From NCBI GenBank assembly GCA_003427395.1, contig BFEA01000224.1, positions 737,385 through 778,518 of the forward strand: 41,134 nt of DNA. Reading direction: 5' to 3'. This document shows positions 10,034-19,665 of this stretch, in pieces. The position numbers and the translations under genes are program-made. The stretch's first letter is position 1. Each line of letters starts with the position of its first letter. A model generated the notes under the pieces. It had not been told where the DNA came from. It worked only from the letters and a program-made list of their open reading frames with translations, and searched no databases. Source of the DNA: Chara braunii. Taxonomy: Eukaryota > Streptophyta > Charophyceae > Charales > Characeae.

Positions 10034-10068
10034 GGGGGAGGAGGGGTGAGGGGGTGGGGGTGGGGGGG
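10034..10068 (+). promoter_or_regulatory. G-quadruplex-capable G-tract upstream of the GH3 gene
   Basis: Five G-runs of four or more with loops of 1-4 nt (pattern G5-N4-G4-N3-G5-N-G5-N-G7) lie about 165 bp before the GH3 start codon. The motif meets the usual G4 folding rule. A role in transcription or translation of the neighbour is inference from position only. It could simply be a simple-sequence tract. Confidence 0.45.
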
Positions 10069-10233
10069 TTCCCAAGAGAAAGGTGAGGCCATCAGTGCAT
10101 TATACGACTGGTGGAACAGGGGCCAATAAGAAATCAGAAAGACGATCGCTCGGGGTGCTAGAACTGTCAGCTTCCACTCAGTAGCGAACGGGGACGCTAT
10201 CGCCAGTTGCTGTCGGGGCTGCGGGCAAAGGCC

Positions 10234-11715
10234 ATGGATCTCTGTCAATTCAGTATCATGTCCTCTTTGGACACGGTCAAGGTTGCGGCAGCAGTGGGTC
10301 AGAGGCAGACAGGCGGGAAGGTGCCAGAGAGCGCACACTGTAACGATTCGGTGGTCACTACCAGTTTGCAAACTGCGGTCGATTCAAGCAAGGATGTGTC
10401 TCAAGGGGTAGGGCGAATGCGAGAGGAGGAGGGACTGCCTGTTCTTCATCAGGCTCCCACCTCACCGCAGATGGAGCTTGCATGCAATCAGCAAAATCAT
10501 TGTGCAGCATCTGGCGATAATGACAACAGCGATGATCGTGAAATTCTTCGTAGGGAAGCTGCGAAGCTCATCATTTTTGGATTTGATGGAACGTCAATCA
10601 ATGAGCATGCAAGGCGGATGCTTGCTCTGGGTGTGGGAGGGGTGATACTCTTCTCCAGAAACATTGTTGACCCAGAGCAAGCTGCAGGCCTTTGTGCGGA
10701 GCTGAAGAGGAGATCCTCCAACTCTCGGCTGCTTATTATGGTGGACCAGGAGGGCGGGAAATCGTGCCAACTTCACCCCCAGTGCAAGTTCACGCCTTTG
10801 CCGACAGCCCGTGAAGTTGGGAGTACGAAAGACCCACAAGCAGCAGTGAAGGTTGCCACTGTCATTGGGCGTGAGCTCCGCGCAATCCACATCGACGTGT
10901 GTCTCGGACCTGTCGTCGACATCGACACAAACCCGGCGAATCCGATCATCGCCGAGCGCTCGTACGGGAGAACCCCAGAGATTGTCAGCTCCATGAGCGA
11001 GGCGTTCATTCGACAGCTTCAGTCCCAAGGAGTTGCAGGCTGCGCGAAGCACTACCCTGGACATGGTGACACACCGGTAGATAGTCATGTAGAGCTGCCC
11101 ACAGTCACACATGGCCTCGATCGTCTCAATGGTGTCGAACTTGCACCATTCAGGGTGGCTGTGCGTGCAGATGTCGCATCCATAATGGTGGCCCATGTGG
11201 CATTCCCTGCTCTGAGTTACTCTTGTCCCTCCCTTTTGTCAAGGGAGGAGAGAGAAAGGGATGCATCACTTCCGGCTTCCATGAGCACCGGCGCTCTAAA
11301 CTACCTTCGCAATCAGCTCGGATACTCAGGGTTGGTGCTCAGTGATTGCTTGGAAATGGGCGGCATAACGCGCAGGTTTTCTGTTGCAGAAGCTGCAGTC
11401 GCAGGACTCAGAGCAGGCGTAGACATGTTCCTGGTCTGCCACACTGAAGAGAGCCAGCGATCGGCGATCGACGCCATAGTTGGGGCTGTGAATGATCAAT
11501 CGTTACCCTTGGAGAGACTGAGGGAGGCACGGAGCAGGGTAGATGCCCTTCTGGATCAGTACTCTGTGGCACCATGGAAGGAGCATCACCTAGAGGGAGC
11601 TGGCAATGGGACTGGTGAGAATTTTGACGGCGCTGATCTAAGGTGTGTGGGGTGCAAACAACATGCCGACATGATGATGGACGTGCTGCAGCAGGCACAG
11701 GGAATGACTCCCTAA
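10234..11715 (+). CDS. Glycoside hydrolase family 3, NagZ-type beta-N-acetylhexosaminidase-like protein
   Basis: This 493-aa single-exon frame starts at ATG 10234 in an excellent eukaryotic context (GCCATGG). The frame is open only from 10162 after a TAG. Residues 1-100 are Ser/Gln-rich and poorly conserved, and I see no obvious signal peptide. From about residue 104 a GH3 N-terminal TIM-barrel domain runs to about 440: GGVILFSRN, MVDQEGG (169-175), GPVVDIDTNP, ERSYGRTP, the loop KHYPGHGDTPVDSH (272-285) and LVLSDCLEMGGI. In NagZ enzymes the loop Asp/His pair (here D283, H285) is the acid/base dyad, and the Asp of the SDxLxM box (here D371) is the nucleophile, so all catalytic residues are present. 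Family members remove terminal beta-GlcNAc from glycans or cell-wall muropeptides. The substrate here is unknown. The usual R of QEGGR is K (QEGGKSCQL), and about 15 extra residues occur near 338-352. GTGAGA (11613) and GTGTGT (11643) could be splice donors, so the last 30 residues are uncertain. Confidence 0.85.
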   Translation: MDLCQFSIMSSLDTVKVAAAVGQRQTGGKVPESAHCNDSVVTTSLQTAVDSSKDVSQGVGRMREEEGLPVLHQAPTSPQMELACNQQNHCAASGDNDNSDDREILRREAAKLIIFGFDGTSINEHARRMLALGVGGVILFSRNIVDPEQAAGLCAELKRRSSNSRLLIMVDQEGGKSCQLHPQCKFTPLPTAREVGSTKDPQAAVKVATVIGRELRAIHIDVCLGPVVDIDTNPANPIIAERSYGRTPEIVSSMSEAFIRQLQSQGVAGCAKHYPGHGDTPVDSHVELPTVTHGLDRLNGVELAPFRVAVRADVASIMVAHVAFPALSYSCPSLLSREERERDASLPASMSTGALNYLRNQLGYSGLVLSDCLEMGGITRRFSVAEAAVAGLRAGVDMFLVCHTEESQRSAIDAIVGAVNDQSLPLERLREARSRVDALLDQYSVAPWKEHHLEGAGNGTGENFDGADLRCVGCKQHADMMMDVLQQAQGMTP

Positions 11716-11716
11716 C

Positions 11717-11720
<4 letters not shown>

Positions 11721-11783
<63 letters not shown>

Positions 11784-11934
11784 NNNNNNNNNNNNNNNNN
11801 NNNNNNNNNNNNNNNNNNNNNNNNNNNNNNNNNNNNNNNNNNNNNNNNNNNNNNNNNNNNNNNNNNNNNNNNNNNNNNNNNNNNNNNNNNNNNNNNNNNN
11901 NNNNNNNNNNNNNNNNNNNNNNNNNNNNNNNNNN

Positions 11935-11986
<52 letters not shown>
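11721..11986. repeat. (CT)n microsatellite, assembly gap, (TG)n microsatellite
   Basis: A pure CT run occupies about 11721-11783, N's fill 11784-11934, and a pure TG run covers 11935-11986. Different repeats on the two sides show that the assembly broke in a compound microsatellite of unknown length, just downstream of the GH3 stop codon. Anything 3' of the gene, such as a 3' UTR or further exons, may be missing. Frames crossing the gap are meaningless. Confidence 0.95.
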
Positions 11987-11988
<2 letters not shown>

Positions 11989-12849
11989 GAACCGGAGGTT
12001 GTCATCCTGACATTGCCGACACTGTCCCTTCCTTGATTCTTCACCATTGTCTTCATTCCTGTTGTGGCATTACCTCGTCTTGGGGCTGTTCCTCTTCCTT
12101 GCTGCTTGTGCGAGAGTTTCCGCAGCTTGAGAACCAAAATTTAGCCTGATGTCCCTTATGTCATATTTCTAATGATTTGGCCAGTGAAAATTTCAGCTGC
12201 AGAGTTACGATGATTTTCAATCTGTTTGTTTGTCTCAGAGTCAGATATTGCATGATAACTTCTCCGATTTTGTCTGAATCACCCAGTCCAAGATTGTTGA
12301 GTTTGAACTTGCGCCCGCGCCATCGGTTAGCGTGAATTCCGGCGCTGCGCTAAGGTGTGCTAGCGCCCGGCCTAGGCCCGACGGGCTGACGCCAACTGAA
12401 ACCCGACGCCACCCTCGCACCCAGCTGCCCGCGCGTCGCGTACGCCCCACTTCGAATTTTCGAAGCTGGGCGGCAACGCCCGTTCCCTGAGCGCTCGAAG
12501 AAGCCACGCCTGAGCGTGCTCCCTGCGCGCGCGCCATTGCAAAGAGGGCAGCTGGGCACAACGGTCGTCCTGGAAGCAGCTCCGAGCAACCCAGGTAGAA
12601 GTCGGTTGTATGTCAAGCAGGCGACAACAGCTGCATCACACAGACTAACTGCAGCAGCCCTCAAGCCATAGGTCGACGTGGCACCAATCATCGAGAGACT
12701 GAAGGAGCTCCCAATCCGAAGGCTGCCTCCGCGAGAGAACAAGACACACGCTGCGAAGGCATTTGCGAAGGCACCAAAAATTTAGGCGAGGAACACATTT
12801 TCCTTACAACAGACATCAACCATTAACAACTAAGTGAGAAGTCTGCCAT
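11987..12849. other. Spacer with a GC-rich patch; no confident gene
   Basis: 12300-12580 is distinctly GC-rich and CpG-rich (GCGCGCGCGCC, CGCGCGTCGCGTACGCC). A minus-strand frame at 12742-12350 encodes 130 aa with an Ala-rich stretch (GLRAAAVSLCDAAVV), but I recognise no domain. The patch could be a promoter-proximal CpG-rich segment or an exon of a minus-strand gene interrupted by transposons. Coding status cannot be decided without transcript data. Confidence 0.35.
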
Positions 12850-13860
12850 CACACCTTTCCACACTATCTTTCTGCCCATGACTAACTTATCTCTCCTGAA
12901 TCTCCCCTCCCGAGTCCACCACACACTCCCTCCCCTAAACTAAACTTGTCGCCTCCTAAAGACATCAATCCTCTCTTCCCCCCCCACCCCCAACCCCCAA
13001 CCCCTCTCTCACTACCCTATCCCCCCCCGGCCCGCGTCCCCCAACGCTCCCGACACAACCCCGCAGCACATTTGTCGCCTTCTCCCCACACAGCAGTCCA
13101 GCTCCATCCTCCCTTTTACACTCGTGCCCCCAATGCTTAGCTCCCAACCCCACCTCCTCTCTCTCACTTCCAGCCCCCCGCACCATCCCCAACAATTGCC
13201 ACGCACCCTCAACCCACTCCATCCTTTGCTACCCCATAGTACCCCCCCCAACCCCATCACCTCTGAACCTGCACTATCCCTCGCCGGACACCCCCACCCA
13301 TCTCAATACTCTCTTTCCAAGCTCCTACCCCGCCGCGATCATTGATCTCGCAACGAGCACTGTGTCCGCCTATCCTTTCCTCCCTCCTCCCCTATCATAT
13401 CCCCTCCCCCGCTGCCACCTCCCTTCTTCCCAACCGCCTACCAAGTACGGTACTAACACTCTCGCTCTCTCCATGTCCATCCACTTGCCACCTCAACAAG
13501 TAGTCCTCCGACCATATCCACCTGACGGCTTCATCAATTCCCCAACCCCCCTCCCCCCCCTCCAACCAGATCCAGCCGGTCTCCCTTGTCCGACAAGCCC
13601 CGGCGATCCAACCCCCTTCTCCCGCCTCCATCCCAAAGCGAGTCTCACTCATCTAGGTGCCCACGTACCCACGCTTGTTCATCACCCAACCCCCCCCCCA
13701 AAACTCCAACCTCAACCTCCAATATCACCACTGCCCCCCCCTACACCAACCTAACCCGATTCCTGTGTTGGGCATACCCACATATGCCCATGCATGCAGC
13801 CCAACTTTCCACGTACACAAGGTGTGAGCAGCTGCAGCCACCCTTAACTTCCCAAGAACA
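12850..13860. repeat. C-rich, G-poor strand-asymmetric tract
   Basis: About 1 kb is dominated by C with A and T, has many runs of C6-C9, and contains very few G on the plus strand. All three plus frames give Pro/Ser/Thr/His-rich low-complexity peptides, and the apparent ORFs (for example 13362-13754) are likely a by-product. It directly precedes the ORF1-like region of LINE-A and may be that element's 5' UTR or a proline-rich ORF1 N-terminus. This is an inference from adjacency. The minus strand would be highly G-rich and G4-prone. Confidence 0.5.
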
Positions 13861-14055
13861 CATACTCCAGAAAAAGGGCTTGTTTGAAATAGAAGATAGG
13901 AAATTCACACCCGACATAATAGACCGAAAGGGCAAGTTAAAAATGAAACAAAAGGAAAAAGAAAAGAAGGACTCGGCCACTCCACACAGGACCCCCCACC
14001 CGATGGCCCCCGACTAGGCCCTCCACCGCCCATACCAACCCCCGCGCCCTTTTGA

Positions 14056-16943
14056 ATGAGCAACAAAGACAATTGTCAACACCAACAACAACACCCAATC
14101 CCCCGGTCACCCCCCGTCTTCTCCCCCCCCTACCCCGACCGTGCCACACCATCACAACCTCTGGCCGACATGGCCACGACAGTGACCTTCGAACGTCACT
14201 TTGCCTCAGTCGTAGTGGGCAAATCACAAAATGCAGGCAAGACCCCAACACAGTCGAACGGACCCCTCGTCGACCACAAGAAACTCCGGTTCCTCGTGGA
14301 ATCCCCACAAATCAAAGGAGAGAAAATCACAAAGAAGATTCAGCAAAATAGGGAAGAGAAAAAAGCAATGGAGTGGTGCTACGCGAAAGAAACAATCCCC
14401 TCAACCAACGCATTGTACGCCAAACATGGCCTGGTGTTCACCTTCTCCAACACAGGAGCCCGCATCCTAACAATTGAGAAGAGGAAATGACTCACAATGA
14501 CGATCCAGGGTAAAAAAAAACATCAAGACCAGCACAAACAAATTCTCAATTTTAGTATTGAGCAAGACGTTCAACATGATGATGGTGGTTTTCAAAGATC
14601 CCGATCAGGCATCCAACTTGAAAAACAGGCACACCACACTGAACTGCAGTTTCTCAATGTGCACCCTGTCCCGATGGAAACTCAAAACGGCTTAGAAAGC
14701 CACAATTTCGTCGGCAGCAACACAAAAATAGTGACTCATGAGGGACCAATTTTGGGTCTGATCAAAGACCGATTGGAGGTAGAGTATCCGAACAACAGCG
14801 TGCTGAAATGGGTCCTCACAACGCCAGAATTTTTGGCCCCTTCATTGCGACTCCATCACTACAGTTTTGGAAGTGAACTCTGAGACGGACCCCAAATTCC
14901 CTGAAGAATGGGAATTTTGCATTGGTGACGAAGCATCCATAGTCACAGTTTCAACAAAAGACGCCTGCATCTACTCTAGGTGTAGTGAAAGAGGTCACCT
15001 GGGCACTAACCCATTCTGCCGATGGTCCCCTGAACATTCGAAAGAAAAAAAGATGAAACAGAGCATGATGGTGGAAGTGGAAGAAGCAAAGAGTGTCTGG
15101 TTCATCAACGACCAAGACTACGATGAGTGGGTCTTCAACAACACCATCCAGGAGCCGAAATGGATATGGACGTACAACAAGTCCAACCCAACAACAAAGC
15201 AACCCGATGTGTTCCCTCCCTCAAACAGCAGATGGCACACAATGGGAGCCAAAAAGGTAACTGGAATACCAAGGAAAATTCACACAGACCCGGTCATTGA
15301 CCCACGCGCAATTAGAGAAGAGAAGAAGCATAAGGATTTGTTGTGGGACATGAAGACGATCAGGATCCAGACTGCGAAAACATGCCAGAACACAAATCTA
15401 CACAACATTGCAACAACACCCTGTTCCATGAAGCAAAACAAATCCTAGAACATTGTCACCCCAAGCTAGAGATCGTTTCCGCTCTCAAACGAAATGCCTC
15501 CGCTCACCCCAACAAGAACCAAGAGGACAAAGCAGGGGGGGAAAAAAGAGCAACCGACGAAGGATCAGGGAAAATCATCAGCTCCGAACAACCTCCCACA
15601 TGCCACACCCCTCTTGGATCAGAGTCATCAGACACGAATCCCTTTACAGACTCCCGGATGGGAATGGAGATCTCGCCAAACACAGCGAGCCCCATCCCTT
15701 GGCTCGGGGAATACCTTCGGAAAGCGAAGTACGAGCGGGAAAAGGAATTCGACGACAAACTCGTATGCATAAGACTTTGGGAGAGCATGCTAACCACGGG
15801 CAAGATAGTGGCAGAGATCCCGTCTTCCAAAAGCTACTATGACCCGTTGCCGCGTTGCGCCAAAAATCCGAACTCCGAGAGTTTAGTGCGTTAGGATACC
15901 ACGAGAAAAAAAAAGAGAGAATCTGCAGGAGCGGGGGTTGGTATAGGGTTCGACCCTCAACGTCAGCAGACTTCATCCGCGGTATGTTTCAAGGAACCAG
16001 AAACCGTTGAGAGGCATAGACAAGAGGACAAGGGAACCCCCCAGAGACAAAGCAGACAAAAAGAATGAACAACGTCGACTCACCCAAGAGATTGCAACAG
16101 TGGCAAACAAACAAAATGACTATTCGATCAAACCCAAGACTACAAAAAAGAACAACAGGATAAATTCATCACAGTCTAAATGATCGCGGGAGGCAAGGTT
16201 CCCCACATCACCAAATTAGCAAACACGGATCGAAAGACCATTAGGGTGGTTCGGCTGCTGATCCTCGTGCGTTCATGAGAAATTCAATGAGTGGCAGGTG
16301 GCCACCGATGCCTCGTTCGCGTTCCCCACACTTGATGACGACCGGACCCTAGCAAGGAACATAAAGGAAATCAATTCCACAAAGTTCCCACTGGGTGTTT
16401 ATGGGGTTTCTCCACAAAAACCAACAAGTGGAGAAAAAAACTTAGATTCACCGATCGTCACCTCGTTCGACCTCATCGTGGTCAAGCTCGATGAAAAGAC
16501 AAAACTCAGCGAAGGCCTGACTTGGAGGGCATGGAACACGATCATAACACTCGTGTGTATTACTGTATAATGTGTTGAACGGGAGATCTTGTACGACTGA
16601 TATCATTGCGGATTCCCTAACAGATGTCATCAGGACCCTCCTCTTGATCTCAAGAAGCTCACTGCAAGACGAGGCTACCCCCATAGAGGTAGACATGGGG
16701 GAGGTAGAAGACACCATGGAGGAGGAAGATGAGGAGGTGTTGGGATTTGGCGACAGGATCTCCTCAGGGGGAGACACCGAAAAACCACACACCACAACGG
16801 AGAGTGCACAGGAGAGTACGACATTGGTTCTTCTCCAGCAAGGGACAAGAGCAGAGAATCAGAGACCAAGAGTTGCAGGACTGAGGCAGCAGTGGACTGA
16901 GAATCGAACCCAAACACTAATTAAATCATGTCCACACAAGTAA
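14056..16943 (+). pseudogene. LINE-A ORF1 region (decayed; degenerate zinc knuckle)
   Basis: A chain of overlapping plus-strand frames with stops and shifts lies immediately upstream of the LINE-A ORF2. 14056-14490 and 14497-14883 are the same frame separated by one TGA (14488). The reading then shifts to 14867-15448, where CSERGHLGTNPFC resembles a decayed CCHC zinc knuckle, usual in ORF1 proteins of many LINEs. Further frames (15343-15894, 16298-16570, 16572-16943) are Lys/Glu-rich without motifs; the last has an acidic run MEEEDEE. Assignment as ORF1 rests on position, base composition shared with ORF2 (A-rich plus strand) and the Cys/His cluster. I see no clear similarity to LINE-B or LINE-C ORF1, so LINE-A is a different subfamily. 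Confidence 0.5.
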
Positions 16944-19304
16944 AACACACTGCAACATCCAAGTTAAGAAGACAACCAAGGAAAAGAAAGAAAGAAAAAA
17001 TAATAAAGAGGGGGAGTATGAATTTGACGATGTCGAGGCTCATGAACACTAGATATGGACAAGGCAACCCACCAAAGACCAATTGGCATGCCAAGGGCCT
17101 CCAAATACTTTGTTGGAATGTCAATGGTCTAGGGAATGTCTTAGCGAAGGAAGATAAAATCTAGGACATTCGGCTCGGGCTGATAGGAAAAGATCATCTC
17201 AAACCCGAAGTGATACTACTTCAAGAGACCCACCTATCAAATTTTAACAACCACACCCGAATACAAAAAATTGTGGAGAAGACAATAGGTTGGTGCGCCC
17301 TCACCCGATGGTTCAACAAAGAGGGTTTGAGTCAGAAAGGAACTGCAATTCTCATACCAAGGAGTCAAGGACGTCAAAGATTCTAACCGAATGCCAAATT
17401 TTGAGCAGTGGGGGAGACACCGAGGAGGGTGGATGGTCATGGTTAGACATAAGATGGCAAGAATTAGAGTTGAGAATCATCAACCTATACGCACCTAACG
17501 CAAAACTCGAACGACTGATTTTCTTTGAGAACATCAACCTCTTATCCCCAACCTGCAATCGGTTATCATCGTAGGGGACTGAAACAGGACTTGACCCCAA
17601 CTTGAATCGGATCTCTAGGACAATATTATTGGGTCCCACAAGAGCGGGAACCTGGAAACGAAATCTAATGACAAGATATGAACTCATTGATCCGTTCAGG
17701 GCGCTGCATCCGAGCACAAAAGCTTTTTCCCGGATCGGAAAGAACCAAGTCAATTGGACTCCATTGTCTAGGATCGATTACTTCCTGATCTCTGAGAGTC
17801 TGCAAGGTGCAATCAAGGAAGCTTAAATACGTCCTTCGGCAACTTCAAAGGACTGGACCACAAACCCATTCATTGACAATTACTGCATAATTTCAACTCA
17901 CCAGTCAAAACAAGACAGGGTCTTTTAAGGCTGAACAACTCCCTTGTAGCAACCGAGAGGCTGTCTATAGCGGTCAAAGAAAATTTGTACATCCAAAAAC
18001 AACGAGAATTTAGACAGACGGACGGGCACCAATGGTTCATCGACAGTTACACAGACCTAATACGGACAATATCAGCAGAATCACGGGGCATAGTGGGGGA
18101 TCGCAAAAGGAGAAGGGAAGAACTCCAATTCGCCATCTCAGTCGCAAAAGTTAACCTAGCAGAGGACCCCTCCAACGAGTTTTACAAGGATCTACTAGCT
18201 GATACCAAAGAGGAACTAAACAAATGGAAAAGATGGGACGTGAGAGGATTGCAAATACACGTCGAAATGACAGACTACACACTCAATGAAACCATGAGTC
18301 AATTTTTATTCTTCCATAATCAAATCGAACACTAGGAATAACATGATAGAGGCCCTCAAAGACCCAATTGATCAAGGAAATGTCCAAACAACAGGTATAA
18401 AGATGATTAGTATAGCAAGGACATTCTACGCAGATATATACGAGTCAAAGACGCCTTCACCCCTGACCACAACAAACCTAAAAACCCGTCAACGAATGAT
18501 GTCGTACCTAGACAAAACGATATCGGTTTGAGCGGAAGGCCTGCACAAGCCCCTAACCTTGGTTGAGCTACATGTAGACCTGAACCAGATGGGAAAGGAC
18601 AAAGCTCCGGACAACGACGACCTCTCGAAAGGCATTTGGAGCTACTTTTGGCTGACTCTACGAGAGGACCTGCTTGAGTTCTTCAATGACAGCAGGCTAA
18701 AGGGAGGCCTAGGCAAGGAACTAAGCACCATCATGGTATTTCTGTTACACAAAAAGAGAGACAAAGAAGACCTGAAAAACTATAGACCCATATCACTACT
18801 CACCACTCCCTTCAAAATCCTCGTTAAGGCCCTTGCAAACAAAATCACAAAGCTAACAAACAAATGTTTTCATATCGACCAAGCAGGCTTTATCTCTGGT
18901 CGAGACATACTAGATAACGTGATGACATTACATGAGGCAACAAACAAGATCACAAAAAAACGAATGAACTTCAGAAGGCAGCAATCCTGTTTTTTTACTT
19001 CGAAAAGGCCTACAATCAAGTCAATTGGGACTAAGTCTTCCTGCATGCCTACATGGAAAAAATGGGGGTAGGCCCCAAGTTCAGAGAATAGATTAGAGTC
19101 CTCTATTCAGACGCAACAACCAGAGTTAAGGTCAATAGGATTCTTTTAAAGACCTACCAGGTCTCGAGATCAGTTAGACAAGGCGACTCATTGGCCCCGC
19201 CCATCTTCCTTTTCATTATGGAAGCCTCCTTCCTTCTGAAAGACCCTTCCATTGACCGCCTTACTGAACGCAACCTCAATCCATTAGACGACTTCGCCCC
19301 ACCT
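16928..19304 (+). pseudogene. LINE-A ORF2, 5' part: endonuclease and first half of reverse transcriptase
   Basis: The APE-type endonuclease begins LQILCWNVNGLGN (about 17099) and continues with VILLQETHLS (17213), IINLYAPNAK (17479) and SRIDYFLIS (17770), but in several frames with stops. The reverse transcriptase follows: KNYRPISLLT (about 18775), ILVKALANKI, DQAGFISGRD (about 18880), a damaged motif A region (EKAYNQVNW near 19005) and SVRQGDSLAP (about 19169-19198). Reading ends at DDFAPP (19304), where the 13 kb block starts. Multiple shifts and stops show an old, inactive copy. Together with the right part (32380-34278) it gives the usual order EN-RT-C-terminal domain. Confidence 0.85.
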
Positions 19305-19619
19305 GTGTAACCGCGCGTTTATTGAACGTGGGTTTCACGTTCAAGATTTGAATGAGTTGATGCGCGTTCAATGAACGCGGGCAAACACAGTGAATGTACT
19401 TGCGGCTACCTCCAAATGCCGCGAGGGAGAGTGGGGTGGAGGGAAGGAGGGAAGGTTGGCAAAGAGGGGTTGAGGTGGCCAGGCAACGGTCACGGGCACC
19501 CCCCTATTCCTTAACAAAAAAAAAAAAAAAAAAAAAAGACTTACCTGCTCGCGACTGTGTGTGTGTGTGTGTGCACGCATGCAGCGCACATACACACTCA
19601 CGAATTTGCGCTTGCGTGG

Positions 19620-19620
<1 letters not shown>
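19305..19620 (+). repeat. Left terminal region of the 13 kb element
   Basis: 19311-19381 contains three alternating copies of TTGAACG / CGTTCAA words (ATTGAACGT, CACGTTCAA, GCGTTCAATGAACGC), partly palindromic. The reverse complement of 32331-32372 carries a related arrangement. Then come a poly(A) run (19515-19538) and a (TG)n tract (19556-19571). No coding potential is seen. Confidence 0.5.

Positions 19621-19665
<45 letters not shown>

Noticed and set aside
10594-11196. 200-aa minus-strand ORF inside the GH3 gene
   Set aside because: It is the antisense shadow of a clearly conserved plus-strand coding region.
11643-12137. ORFs running through the N gap on both strands
   Set aside because: They are made of microsatellite codons and undetermined bases and have no coding meaning.
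13362-13754. Proline-rich ORF as a possible structural protein
   Set aside because: All three plus frames are open and Pro/Ser/Thr-rich because of base composition; there is no start context or motif.
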